A stretch of DNA of 45,728 nucleotides from CAZHWR01 sp964536085 (lineage in GTDB: Bacteria; Bacillota; Clostridia; Oscillospirales; Ruminococcaceae), in contig CAZHWR010000012.1 in assembly GCA_964536085.1 (NCBI GenBank), positions 1 through 45,728 on the forward strand. The letters are read 5' to 3'. Below are positions 1 through 7,917 of this stretch, piece after piece. The first letter of the stretch is position 1. Each line of letters starts with the position of its first letter. Both the position numbers and the translations under genes were made by a program. Below the pieces are notes generated by a model. The model worked only from the letters and a program-made list of their open reading frames with translations. It searched no databases and had not been told where the DNA came from.

Positions 1-1
1 G

Positions 2-1906
2 ATGGCGTTCGGCAACATGCGCGACGACTGCGGAACAGGCGTTGCTTTCACGCGCGACCCCGCCACAGGCGAGAAAAAGCTGATGGGCGAGTTCCTTATC
101 AACGCTCAGGGCGAAGACGTTGTCGCCGGCGTGCGCACTCCTATGCCCATCGCAAAGATGGAGAAAGAATTCCCCGAGGCGTTCGCGCAGTTTAAGGAAG
201 TTTGCCAAATCCTCGAAAATCACTACAGAGATATGCAGGATATGGAGTTCACCGTTGAAAACAAAAAGCTCTATATGCTCCAGACCCGTAACGGTAAAAG
301 AACCGCTCAGGCTGCTTTGAAAATCGCATGCGACCTAGTTGACGAGGGCATGAGAACCGAAGAAGAGGCAGTTGCTATGATTGACCCGAGAAACCTCGAC
401 ACTCTGCTTCACCCGCAGTTTGACGCCGCCGCTCTTAAAGCCGCTACTCCCGTAGGCAAAGCGCTCGGCGCTTCCCCCGGAGCTGCATGCGGCAAGGTTG
501 TATTCACGGCTGAGGACGCTGTTGAGTGGAACGAAAAGGGCGAAAAGGTTATCCTCGTTCGTCTTGAAACCTCCCCCGAGGACATCACCGGAATGAAAGC
601 GGCTCAGGGTATTTTGACTGTCCGCGGCGGTATGACCTCCCACGCGGCCGTTGTTGCGCGCGGTATGGGTACCTGCTGTGTATCCGGCTGCGGAGACATC
701 GTTATGGACGAAGAAAACAAGAAATTCACTCTCGCCGGCAAGGAATACCACGAGGGCGATGCTATTTCGATAGACGGCTCCACCGGTAACATCTACGACG
801 GCATCATCCCGACTGTAGACGCTACAATAGCAGGTGAGTTCGGCAGAATCATGGAATGGGCCGACAAATACAGAACAATGAAGGTAAGAACCAATGCCGA
901 CACCCCTGCGGACGCTAAAAAAGCCCGCGAGCTGGGCGCCGAGGGTATCGGTCTTTGCCGTACCGAGCACATGTTCTTTGAGGAAGACAGAATCGCGGCA
1001 TTCCGCGAAATGATCTGCTCGGATACCACCGAGGAAAGAGAAGCTGCGCTCGAAAAGATTCTCCCATTGCAACAGGGCGACTTTGAAAAGCTGTATGAAG
1101 CGCTCGAGGGCAACCCCGTAACTATCCGTTTCCTTGATCCTCCGCTTCACGAGTTTGTTCCCACCGAAGAGGCTGACATCAAGAAGCTTGCCGACGCTCA
1201 GGGCAAAACCGTTGAGCAGATTAAGGCTATCATCGATTCTCTCCACGAGTTCAACCCGATGATGGGTCACCGCGGCTGCCGCTTGGCTGTAACCTATCCC
1301 GAAATCGCAAAGATGCAGACAAAGGCTGTTATCCGCGCGGCTATAAACGTTAAGAAAGCTCATCCGGAATGGAACACCAAGCCGGAAATCATGATTCCTC
1401 TGGTTGGCGACATCAAAGAGCTCAAATATGTTAAGAAGTTCGTTGTTGAAACGGCCGACGCCGAAATCGCCGCCGCAGGCTCCGACATGGAGTATGAGGT
1501 AGGAACGATGATCGAAATCCCGCGCGCCGCTTTGACCGCTGACGAAATCGCCAAAGAAGCCGACTTCTTCTGCTTCGGTACAAACGACCTGACTCAGATG
1601 ACCTACGGCTTCAGCCGCGACGACGCAGGCAAGTTCCTCGACGCTTACTACGACGCTAAGATTTTTGAAAACGATCCGTTTGCAAAACTCGACCAGGTCG
1701 GCGTAGGCAAGCTGATGGAAACCGCTATTAAGCTCGGCAAGTCCGTTAACGGCTCGCTCCACGTTGGTATCTGCGGAGAGCACGGCGGAGACCCGACTTC
1801 TGTTGAATTTTGCAACAAGCTCGGTCTTGACTATGTTTCCTGCTCGCCCTTCCGCGTTCCGATAGCCCGCTTGGCGGCGGCACAGGCAGCGATAGCCCAG
1901 AAATAA
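2..1906 (+). CDS. ppdK: pyruvate, phosphate dikinase, 3' part (5' end cut by window)
   Basis: Interconverts pyruvate, ATP and phosphate with PEP, AMP and pyrophosphate; in anaerobes it commonly works in glycolysis or PEP supply in the cytoplasm. About 634 codons are visible of a family that is usually near 875. The first Met (MAFGNMRDD) is an internal residue of the nucleotide-binding domain, so the true start lies outside the window. Visible landmarks are the swivelling phosphohistidine domain with GGMTSHAAVV (His at visible residue 214), and the C-terminal PEP/pyruvate barrel with GTMIEIPRAA, FGTNDLTQM and GICGEHGGDP (catalytic Cys at visible residue 591). No internal stop is seen. It is followed at once by a strong terminator. 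Identity is certain at family level. Confidence 0.97.
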   Translation: MAFGNMRDDCGTGVAFTRDPATGEKKLMGEFLINAQGEDVVAGVRTPMPIAKMEKEFPEAFAQFKEVCQILENHYRDMQDMEFTVENKKLYMLQTRNGKRTAQAALKIACDLVDEGMRTEEEAVAMIDPRNLDTLLHPQFDAAALKAATPVGKALGASPGAACGKVVFTAEDAVEWNEKGEKVILVRLETSPEDITGMKAAQGILTVRGGMTSHAAVVARGMGTCCVSGCGDIVMDEENKKFTLAGKEYHEGDAISIDGSTGNIYDGIIPTVDATIAGEFGRIMEWADKYRTMKVRTNADTPADAKKARELGAEGIGLCRTEHMFFEEDRIAAFREMICSDTTEEREAALEKILPLQQGDFEKLYEALEGNPVTIRFLDPPLHEFVPTEEADIKKLADAQGKTVEQIKAIIDSLHEFNPMMGHRGCRLAVTYPEIAKMQTKAVIRAAINVKKAHPEWNTKPEIMIPLVGDIKELKYVKKFVVETADAEIAAAGSDMEYEVGTMIEIPRAALTADEIAKEADFFCFGTNDLTQMTYGFSRDDAGKFLDAYYDAKIFENDPFAKLDQVGVGKLMETAIKLGKSVNGSLHVGICGEHGGDPTSVEFCNKLGLDYVSCSPFRVPIARLAAAQAAIAQK

Positions 1907-1965
1907 GGCTAAGGACTGTTGTGATTTGGGGCAAACCCAAATAGCAAAAATCCAATAGAAAAATT

Positions 1966-2000
1966 GACCTTGTAGAGTAAATTCTACAAGGTCTTTTTTT
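1966..2000 (+). terminator. ppdK rho-independent terminator, bidirectional
   Basis: A perfect 11-bp stem (GACCTTGTAGA paired with TCTACAAGGTC, 6-nt loop) is followed by seven T. On the minus strand the stem is also followed by a T-rich run, so it can end the converging exported-protein gene too. Confidence 0.9.
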
Positions 2001-2414
2001 ACGCCGAAAGCCTTGCATATCCCGCATAATACCCCGCATACCAATCTCCGCCGCGTATGCGCAGATAATACGTTCCCGCCGCAAGACCAAACGTATAGCT
2101 TTTTAAGCTAACATCCGTACCCGCTGAAGAAACAACGCATATTTCCTCGGTTGAGCTGTTAAAAAAGTGATATTAAAATATTCATTCGTGTCAAACTGGT
2201 TTGCATGGGAAAAATCAATACTGACCGAGCCGCTTTGTGAAAGCGTAAAAGAATAATAATCCTCTTGATAATCATCGGCAATCGAGCCGATATACGGGCT
2301 GTTCAGTTGTATCGGGGCTGCCGAATCAAATTCCGAGCCCGCAGCACCCGCCGTCATTGAGAATATGGGCAGCAGTACCGTGATACTTAAAATTAATGCT
2401 GTTATTTTTTCAAT
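1999..2414 (-). pseudogene. exported PPC-domain-like protein, frameshifted
   Basis: The minus strand encodes a typical signal peptide (KITALILSITVLLPIFSM, then AGAAG). A stretch follows that resembles bacterial pre-peptidase C-terminal (PPC) domains: DDYQEDYYSFTLSQSGSVSI and, in another frame, YTFGLAAGTYYLRIRGG. The reading frame breaks in a run of six T (minus strand) at 2161-2166. One extra T would join the two halves into one protein of about 140 residues ending at 1999. The start is also odd: after a good ribosome site the in-frame codon is ATT, while an adjacent TTG is out of frame by one base across a run of six A. Either the gene is decaying, or the two homopolymers are assembly errors or phase-variable tracts. 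Function unknown. Confidence 0.6.
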
Positions 2415-2444
2415 TATACCGATCCTTTCGTGCGTTTTGATTTC

Positions 2445-2473
2445 ATTATAGAACAAATTGTTCTATGAATCAA
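2445..2473 (-). promoter_or_regulatory. promoter of the exported-protein gene
   Basis: On the minus strand, TTGATT (2468-2473) and TATAAT (2445-2450) are separated by 17 bp. The predicted transcript start near 2437 rules out the upstream TTG at 2456 as a start codon. Confidence 0.7.
2449..2465. promoter_or_regulatory. palindromic operator candidate
   Basis: TAGAACAAATTGTTCTA is a perfect 17-bp palindrome (8-bp arms, one central base). It overlaps the -10 box and the spacer of the promoter above, where a repressor would block transcription. A half-site TTGTTCT recurs at 2483-2489. The nearest candidate regulator is the XRE protein starting at 2581. Confidence 0.5.
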
Positions 2474-2580
2474 TAGACCATTTTGTTCTGGATATACTGT
2501 AGATAACAGCGGCTTTTTATGCCCTGTTCATTTCAGCCGACCGCATTTAAAACGCCGGGGCTACAAAGGGTGAATAAAAA

Positions 2581-2817
2581 ATGACAGTATATCGCAGAAT
2601 AAGAGACCTGCGCGAAGACATGGATTTAACCCAGGAAGAGCTTGGTAAAAAAATCGGCGTCCCTCAGCGTGCATATTCATATTACGAATGCTCAAAGCGG
2701 GCTATTCCTCTCGACGTTCTCATCCGCCTTGCGGAATTTTACAACACAAGCGTAGATTACCTGCTTGGAATTACCGACATTAAAACACCATATCCGCATT
2801 CAAGAAAGCGACTGTAG
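2581..2817 (+). CDS. small XRE-family HTH transcriptional regulator
   Basis: A 78-residue protein that is almost only a Cro/C1-type helix-turn-helix domain. It reads RIRDLREDMDLTQEELGKKI, then a recognition helix region VPQRAYSYYECSKRAIP, then the usual tail LAEFYNTSVDYLLGITD. It probably binds DNA as a dimer. An AAAGGGTG ribosome site precedes the ATG. It lies beyond the broken exported-protein gene and is transcribed away from it, with the palindromic operator between them, so it may control that promoter or itself. Its 3' end runs into a terminator hairpin. The target is inference; the family is clear. Confidence 0.88.
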   Translation: MTVYRRIRDLREDMDLTQEELGKKIGVPQRAYSYYECSKRAIPLDVLIRLAEFYNTSVDYLLGITDIKTPYPHSRKRL

Positions 2818-2854
2818 CCAACATTCCTGTTTGGTTACAGCCGCTTTCTTTATT
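2804..2854 (+). terminator. terminator overlapping the end of the XRE gene
   Basis: An 18-bp imperfect stem (GAAAGCG..CTGTA.CCAA with one mismatch and one G-T pair, about 8-nt loop) begins inside the last codons of the regulator. It is followed by TTTATT. Confidence 0.75.
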
Positions 2855-2886
2855 CGCAACAGATTATATAAGTATTTAATTTGCTT

Positions 2887-3114
2887 TTACGCGCAGATCC
2901 CGATCTCTATCTTGAATTTACTGCCATCGTCAAGCGTTGCAGTGATGGTGTGCAACTGTGCGTCTGATTCCAAATCAGCAAGCGCAAGGCAATCGGAATC
3001 ATTTATAACGTCGAACAGAATATCAAAGAATTTATCGTTTTTCATAATTTGCACATCCTTTTCATTTGTTTTTGATAAATCGTTTGAACCGGAAGTTTTT
3101 TTCTCATTTAACAT
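2887..3114 (-). CDS. small hypothetical protein, 75 aa
   Basis: I do not recognise this protein. It is supported by a perfect AAGGAGG ribosome site six bases or so before the ATG. It is acidic and soluble, with no signal peptide or membrane segment. The N-terminal 24 residues are charged and low-complexity (MLNEKKTSGSNDLSKTNEKD), followed by a compact part ending in DDGSKFKIEIGICA. A second Met at residue 24 (MKNDKFF) also has an upstream AAAGGATG, so a shorter 52-residue product is possible. It converges on the XRE gene, whose hairpin could terminate both. Confidence 0.6.
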   Translation of the reverse strand: MLNEKKTSGSNDLSKTNEKDVQIMKNDKFFDILFDVINDSDCLALADLESDAQLHTITATLDDGSKFKIEIGICA

Positions 3115-3591
3115 AACAATTCCTCCTTGATTTACTTAACATAATTTTGTTGTACAGAACGATATCCGGTTTTATCTGATTTTTCTCGCCTCCTTTTTAC
3201 AAATGGTTAGTGCAAAACACCTTAAAACACCTTTTTTCTTTTGGCGCGCTCAAAATAATATAAAGCATTTTAAGAAAAAACTTTAATATTGCAAAAACCG
3301 GTATCTCTTTAGAACAATTTTATTTTATCATTCCAATTTTATCTAAGTTTGTCGAAATCAGGAGCGTAAAAATTTTTTTGATAAATATCTTTTTGGGAGT
3401 CAATGAGTCTGAAAAACTGTATACTGTATGCATTAAAAAATAAAAGACAGAACCACTCTGTCTTTTATTTGTAATTATTTCACAATTTATCCACTATTCC
3501 GACATCATTTTGACGTAATAGGCTTTTCGTTTTTTTCTTGCATTTTTGTACAAAACCCGATTATTAAAGCTTTTGCGTCATTTTTAGTCTG
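3115..3591. other. gene-free stretch with one terminator
   Basis: AT-rich spacer of about 475 bases. No open frame with a ribosome site is seen. An orphan AAAAGGAGG on the minus strand near 3190 has no start codon at proper distance. The only clear element is the hairpin at 3438-3470. Confidence 0.5.
3438..3470 (-). terminator. bidirectional terminator downstream of the AraC gene
   Basis: A perfect 14-bp stem (AAATAAAAGACAGA with its complement, 5-nt loop) has A-rich and T-rich flanks, so it can act in both directions. It lies about 120 bases past the end of the AraC-type gene. Confidence 0.85.
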
Positions 3592-4500
3592 TCAAACCGC
3601 TTTGCTGTGAGCATTTGTTTCTACCACCGCCGTTTCTCTGTACTGCGTGGGACTGATATTTGTTATCTGCTTGAATACGCGGTTGAACGACTTTATGCTC
3701 TGAAAACCTGTTTTATAAGCAATATCGACAACAAACAGGTCGGTCTCCCGAAGCATCGCCATCGCCTGTGTTATCCGGTATTCGTTTAAATACTGATGAA
3801 ACGATGTGCCGATGTATTTTTTCCACAGCCTCGTGAAATAGTTCGCGGAGTAATGAAACTGCGCCGCCATACTTTCAAGAGTTATATTTTTATCGAAATT
3901 CTTATGTATGTAAACGAACATTTTTTCAATTTTTGCATAATCCTTTTTGTTGGATAAAAGCCAAAGCTTTTGTTTTTGCTCCTCGTCTTCCGGAAGCTCG
4001 GACGCAAAAATATCCGCAAGACTGTACAAAAGCGAATATACCCTGATTCTGTACAGCGGCTCGCTCTTTATATCCTCCGCCGACATCAGCTTGTTTAAAA
4101 TATCGGTAAAGCGGGATTTTGTCCGCTCGCTCCAGCCGGTGCTCACCCTCGCTCCCGAATGAAGCTTCGAAAAGATAAAGTCAATATCCTCCTGATAAGT
4201 ATACAGCTCTTTTAAAATATCCAGCTTGAACTGTATTACCAGCCTTTTGTGCTCGGAATATTCGATGCTGTGTACGTCTCCGCTGGCGGCAAAGAAAACA
4301 TCGCCTTTATTAAGCTTATACCGCACTCCGTTTATTTCAGCTGTGGCTTTTCCGCTCAGAATATAAACGATCTCCGTTTCCATGTGGCAGTGGTCGGCGG
4401 TTATCCCTCTTTCGCAGTAAAACAGCTTGTACGGAAAGTCTCCCTGCGTTTCGTTCGTTTGGATGTCGTAAACGATGTTTTTCACGCCCTCACCCCGCAT
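3592..4500 (-). CDS. AraC-family transcriptional regulator with cupin sensor domain
   Basis: The N-terminal part is a cupin-type ligand domain (DHCHMETEIVYILSGKA, then YKLNKGDVFFAASGDVHSI). The C-terminal part is a two-HTH AraC domain (NITLESMAAQFHYSANYFTR, then FVVDIAYKTGFQSIKSFNRV, ending NISPTQYR). Such proteins usually sense a sugar or other small molecule and activate nearby carbohydrate genes, but no catabolic genes are adjacent here, so the effector and target are unknown. The start is uncertain: ATG at 4500, GTG at 4485 behind GGGGTGAGG, or GTG at 4515 are all in frame. The gene follows gyrA on the same strand, separated by a hairpin with a poor T-run, so partial read-through is possible. 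Confidence 0.9.
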   Translation of the reverse strand: MRGEGVKNIVYDIQTNETQGDFPYKLFYCERGITADHCHMETEIVYILSGKATAEINGVRYKLNKGDVFFAASGDVHSIEYSEHKRLVIQFKLDILKELYTYQEDIDFIFSKLHSGARVSTGWSERTKSRFTDILNKLMSAEDIKSEPLYRIRVYSLLYSLADIFASELPEDEEQKQKLWLLSNKKDYAKIEKMFVYIHKNFDKNITLESMAAQFHYSANYFTRLWKKYIGTSFHQYLNEYRITQAMAMLRETDLFVVDIAYKTGFQSIKSFNRVFKQITNISPTQYRETAVVETNAHSKAV

Positions 4501-4527
4501 CTGCAATATCTGCACCCGCCGTATTTG

Positions 4528-4561
4528 ACCAAACGCGCCGAAATCGGCGCGTTTGGTTTTT
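4528..4561 (-). terminator. hairpin between gyrA and the AraC gene
   Basis: A perfect 14-bp GC-rich stem (ACCAAACGCGCCGA and its complement, 2-nt spacer). The T-run is good on the plus strand (TTTTT) but weak on the minus strand, where gyrA is read. Termination of gyrA here is therefore probable but may be leaky. Confidence 0.65.
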
Positions 4562-4592
4562 CAATATTATTACGAGAGCTGATGTTAAAGAC

Positions 4593-7196
4593 TTATTCTT
4601 CGTTTTCAGCATTTCCGCCTGCTTCGTCCGCCGACTGTTCTTCTACAACCGCCTCAGCGGCAGAAATATCTGCGGTATTCCCTTCTTCACTCTGCTCTAA
4701 CTGCTCAACGTCAGCGTCTTCCTCGCGGTCGGCGCGCGCAAAGTTCACAACCTTAGTCTCACCCGAAACACGCATTACGCGAACGCCCGACGCATAGCGG
4801 GACATGACGTTGACGTCGGAAACTCTGATTCGGATTATGATTCCGTCGTTTGAAATTATAATAAGATCGTCGTCTTCGTTAACAACCTTTATTCCGACAA
4901 CATGACCCTTTTCCTCGCCTACGTGATAATTGAGCTTACCGTATCCGCCGCGCGACTGGTTTTTATACTCTTCAAGCCGCGTGCGTCTTCCCTGACCCTT
5001 GTCGGTTACCGTCATTAAGCAAGCGCCGGGAACAACACGGTCCATTCCGACGACCTCGTCGCCCTCGCGCAGCTTGATAGCGCGCACGCCTCTTGCCGCA
5101 CGCGAAAGCCCGCGCGTCTGCTGTTCGTTCATTCTTATTGACATACCGTTTTTGGTCGCGATAATGATATCGTCGCCGCCCGATGTGCGGTGTACCCATG
5201 CAAGCTCGTCGTCTTCGTCGAGATTTATCGCTTTGAGTCCGCCCTTACGAATGTTCTTAAACGCCTTGAGCTCGGTTCGCTTGATAACGCCGCGGCGGGT
5301 CACCATAACAAGGTAATCGTCCGACTCAAATCCCTCTATCTTAATCATAGCGCTTATTTTTTCATTTGCTTCAAGCGGAAGCAGGTTCACAACATTTACG
5401 CCCTTTGACGTTTTTGAACCCTCGGGAATCTCATAGCATTTTAGCTTATACATTACTCCACGGGTGGTTATAAACAAAAGCGTGTCGTGCGATGAGCACA
5501 CAAACAGCTCCTCGGCGAAATCCTCTTCGCGCTGTTTCATTCCGGAAACGCCGCGTCCGCCGCGCTTCTGGGTTTTATAAACCTCGATCGGCTGACGTTT
5601 CATATAGCCGTAGTGGGTCAGCGTTACAACGCTTTCCTCCTCGGGGATAAGATCCTCTATATCAACCTCGCCGCTGACCGCCTGAATTTCGGTGCGGCGT
5701 TCGTCGCCGTATTTGTCCTTAAGCGCGCAGATTTCTTTTTTGACAATTCCCAAAACCAACTGATGGCTTTCGAGAATTTCTGTGAACTCTCGGATTTTCT
5801 CCATAAGCTGCGCGAGTTCCGATTCAATCTTGTCGCGCTCAAGACCTGTTAAACGTCCGAGCGGCATCTGAACGATAGCCTGCGCCTGCGCGTCGCTTAA
5901 ACCGAAATGCTCCATCAAATTCTGTTTGCCTTCAGGAATGGATTTTGAAGCGCGCAGTATCTTAACTACCTCGTCGATATTGTCAAGCGCGATTTTCAGA
6001 CCTTCCAAAATGTGTGCGCGCTCTTTTGCCTTTTTAAGCTCAAACACGGTTCTTCTGCGTATGACCTCGCACTGGAAGTCGATATAATGTTCTATTACCT
6101 CTTTGAGCGGCATAATTTTCGGCTGACCGTCGCAAAGCGCGAGCATGATAACGCCGACTGTTTCCTGCATTTGCGTATAAGTATACAGCTTATTGAGCAT
6201 AACCTGCGGATTTTCACCAGCACGCAGTTCGATAACCATTCTCATGCCGTCGCGGTCGGATTCGTCACGCAGTCCCGTGATGCCTTCGAGCTTTTTGTTT
6301 TTAACATGCTCGGCTATCGCCTGCAAAAGGCGCGCCTTGTTGACCTGATACGGAAGCTCTGTGACAACTATGCGGTATTTGCCGCTTTTGGTCTCCTCGA
6401 TATCCGCCCGTGCGCGCAGGGTTATCTTGCCCTTGCCCGTGGCGTACGCCGCGCGGATCCCCGCGCGCCCCATAATTATTCCCGCCGTGGGGAAATCAGG
6501 GCCTTTTATGCACTCCATGATTTCATCGAGCGTAGCGTCGGGATTATCTATGACCAAACAAATAGCGTCGGTAACTTCTCTGAGGTTATGCGGCGGGATA
6601 TTAGTCGCCATTCCGACTGCGATTCCCGCAGAACCGTTTACCAGAAGATTCGGAAATCGGCTGGGCAGAACGAGCGGCTCTTTCAAACGGTCGTCGTAGT
6701 TAGGACCGTAATCGACTGTTTCCTTATCGATATCGGTGAGCATGTCCATAGACATTTTGCTCATCTTCGCCTCTGTGTATCTGTAAGCCGCGGGCGGGTC
6801 GCCGTCGACCGAGCCAAAGTTTCCGTGACCGTCGATAAGCGGATAGCGCAGCGAAAACTCCTGCGCCATGCGCACGAGAGCGTCGTAAACCGAAGCGTCG
6901 CCGTGCGGATGATACCGACCGAGCACGCTTCCGACTGTGTCGGCGCATTTTCTGTATGCCTTTTCGGGATACAACCCGTTTTCATACATTGTGTAAAGAA
7001 TGCGCCTGTGAACAGGCTTTAATCCGTCGCGAACATCCGGAAGGGCGCGCGAAACTATAACCGACATCGAGTATTCAAGAAACGATTTCCTCATCTCGTT
7101 GTCGATATCTACCACCAGCGTGCTGGAAGTCCCTCCGCCGTCAGACACAGCTTCAACGCCGCCTTCAATGTTATCCATTTCCATATCCGTTGCCAT
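4593..7196 (-). CDS. gyrA: DNA gyrase subunit A
   Basis: Cuts and reseals DNA in the A2B2 gyrase that introduces negative supercoils. The catalytic Tyr is Y140 (AAYRYTEAKM). The C-terminal beta-pinwheel carries a GyrA box QKRGGRG, which marks it as GyrA rather than ParC. An acidic tail of about 45 residues (rich in Glu/Asp/Ala) ends the 867-residue protein. In the quinolone-determining segment, HPHGDASVYDALVR has Ala101 at the place of E. coli Ser83 and Asp105 at Asp87; the first is the state known from mycobacteria. It is the last gene of the minus-strand origin block and starts one base after the end of the upstream membrane-protein gene. Confidence 0.98.
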   Translation of the reverse strand: MATDMEMDNIEGGVEAVSDGGGTSSTLVVDIDNEMRKSFLEYSMSVIVSRALPDVRDGLKPVHRRILYTMYENGLYPEKAYRKCADTVGSVLGRYHPHGDASVYDALVRMAQEFSLRYPLIDGHGNFGSVDGDPPAAYRYTEAKMSKMSMDMLTDIDKETVDYGPNYDDRLKEPLVLPSRFPNLLVNGSAGIAVGMATNIPPHNLREVTDAICLVIDNPDATLDEIMECIKGPDFPTAGIIMGRAGIRAAYATGKGKITLRARADIEETKSGKYRIVVTELPYQVNKARLLQAIAEHVKNKKLEGITGLRDESDRDGMRMVIELRAGENPQVMLNKLYTYTQMQETVGVIMLALCDGQPKIMPLKEVIEHYIDFQCEVIRRRTVFELKKAKERAHILEGLKIALDNIDEVVKILRASKSIPEGKQNLMEHFGLSDAQAQAIVQMPLGRLTGLERDKIESELAQLMEKIREFTEILESHQLVLGIVKKEICALKDKYGDERRTEIQAVSGEVDIEDLIPEEESVVTLTHYGYMKRQPIEVYKTQKRGGRGVSGMKQREEDFAEELFVCSSHDTLLFITTRGVMYKLKCYEIPEGSKTSKGVNVVNLLPLEANEKISAMIKIEGFESDDYLVMVTRRGVIKRTELKAFKNIRKGGLKAINLDEDDELAWVHRTSGGDDIIIATKNGMSIRMNEQQTRGLSRAARGVRAIKLREGDEVVGMDRVVPGACLMTVTDKGQGRRTRLEEYKNQSRGGYGKLNYHVGEEKGHVVGIKVVNEDDDLIIISNDGIIIRIRVSDVNVMSRYASGVRVMRVSGETKVVNFARADREEDADVEQLEQSEEGNTADISAAEAVVEEQSADEAGGNAENEE

Positions 7197-7197
7197 T

Positions 7198-7905
7198 TTA
7201 TGCTATCACCTCGTTTTTGATTTCGTATCTGTCCCCAAACGCGGGCTTTAAAATATCCCGCAGGCTTTGTATCTCATCGTCCGTCATACAGCGGTAGGGC
7301 AGCAAAAACAGCCGCTCTGAGTCCGCGCCGATAACAAATCCCGATTTGCTCTCAATGACGAACGATTTCTTTGTGAACTTTACTTGATTAACGCCGTTTT
7401 CCTGACTTCCCGCGAACAGGCAGTCTGAAAAAACATACGCGCTGAACGTTTCTTTTACGGCTCCTGTCGACGCTTTTACGGCTTTTATGTGCTGCCTTAA
7501 AAGATTCCATATAAGAAAGATTATAAAAAGGCAGCCCACCGAAATGATATAATTCATAATGTTGGACGGCGTCAAAAACGCGGACGTCCCGAAGCAGATT
7601 GCAATTGTCCCGAGTAAGACCGTATAGATAATATTCTTTTTATAAACCGTTTTTTTCTGAAAAGCCTTCAAAGCGTCTTCGAGCTCTTCAGGATCAAGGT
7701 CGTATTTTACCTCAACTCCGTCGAGCTCTGCTTCGTACTGCCGAAGCAGCTTTTCATCAGGAGCTTCATATTCAGATTGTTCCGAGCTTTCTTCAGCGGA
7801 CTTTTCCATGCCGGCGATTCTTTTCGCCGCTTCGGCATAATCCTCGTCTCCCGCCGCGGACATGACGTTCATAAGCTCTTCGTTATCGGTTAATTTTTCT
7901 TTCAT
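7198..7905 (-). CDS. membrane protein with YcxB-like C-terminal domain, between gyrB and gyrA
   Basis: A 235-residue protein. The first 85 residues are highly acidic and probably cytosolic. Two membrane helices follow (about residues 91-112 and 117-137), then a C-terminal domain of about 90 residues with KFTKKSFVIESKSGF and LLPYRCMTDDEIQSLRDILK. That pattern resembles the YcxB-like family (assignment by eye). It lies 12 bases after gyrB and touches gyrA, so it is surely co-transcribed with the gyrase genes. In many Firmicutes gyrB and gyrA are adjacent here, so the insertion is lineage-specific. Function unknown. Confidence 0.85.
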   Translation of the reverse strand: MKEKLTDNEELMNVMSAAGDEDYAEAAKRIAGMEKSAEESSEQSEYEAPDEKLLRQYEAELDGVEVKYDLDPEELEDALKAFQKKTVYKKNIIYTVLLGTIAICFGTSAFLTPSNIMNYIISVGCLFIIFLIWNLLRQHIKAVKASTGAVKETFSAYVFSDCLFAGSQENGVNQVKFTKKSFVIESKSGFVIGADSERLFLLPYRCMTDDEIQSLRDILKPAFGDRYEIKNEVIA

Positions 7906-7917
7906 GTCGTCACTCTC

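Noticed and set aside
335..2044. A 569-codon open frame on the minus strand opposite ppdK
   Set aside because: It is fully antisense to a highly conserved enzyme, has no ribosome site, and its protein shows no recognisable domain. It is a by-product of codon bias.
2103..2456. TTG at 2456 as start of the exported protein
   Set aside because: It lies between the -35 and -10 boxes of the promoter, upstream of the predicted transcript start.
6012..7022. A 336-codon plus-strand frame opposite gyrA
   Set aside because: Antisense to the conserved catalytic part of gyrA, with no ribosome site and no domain.
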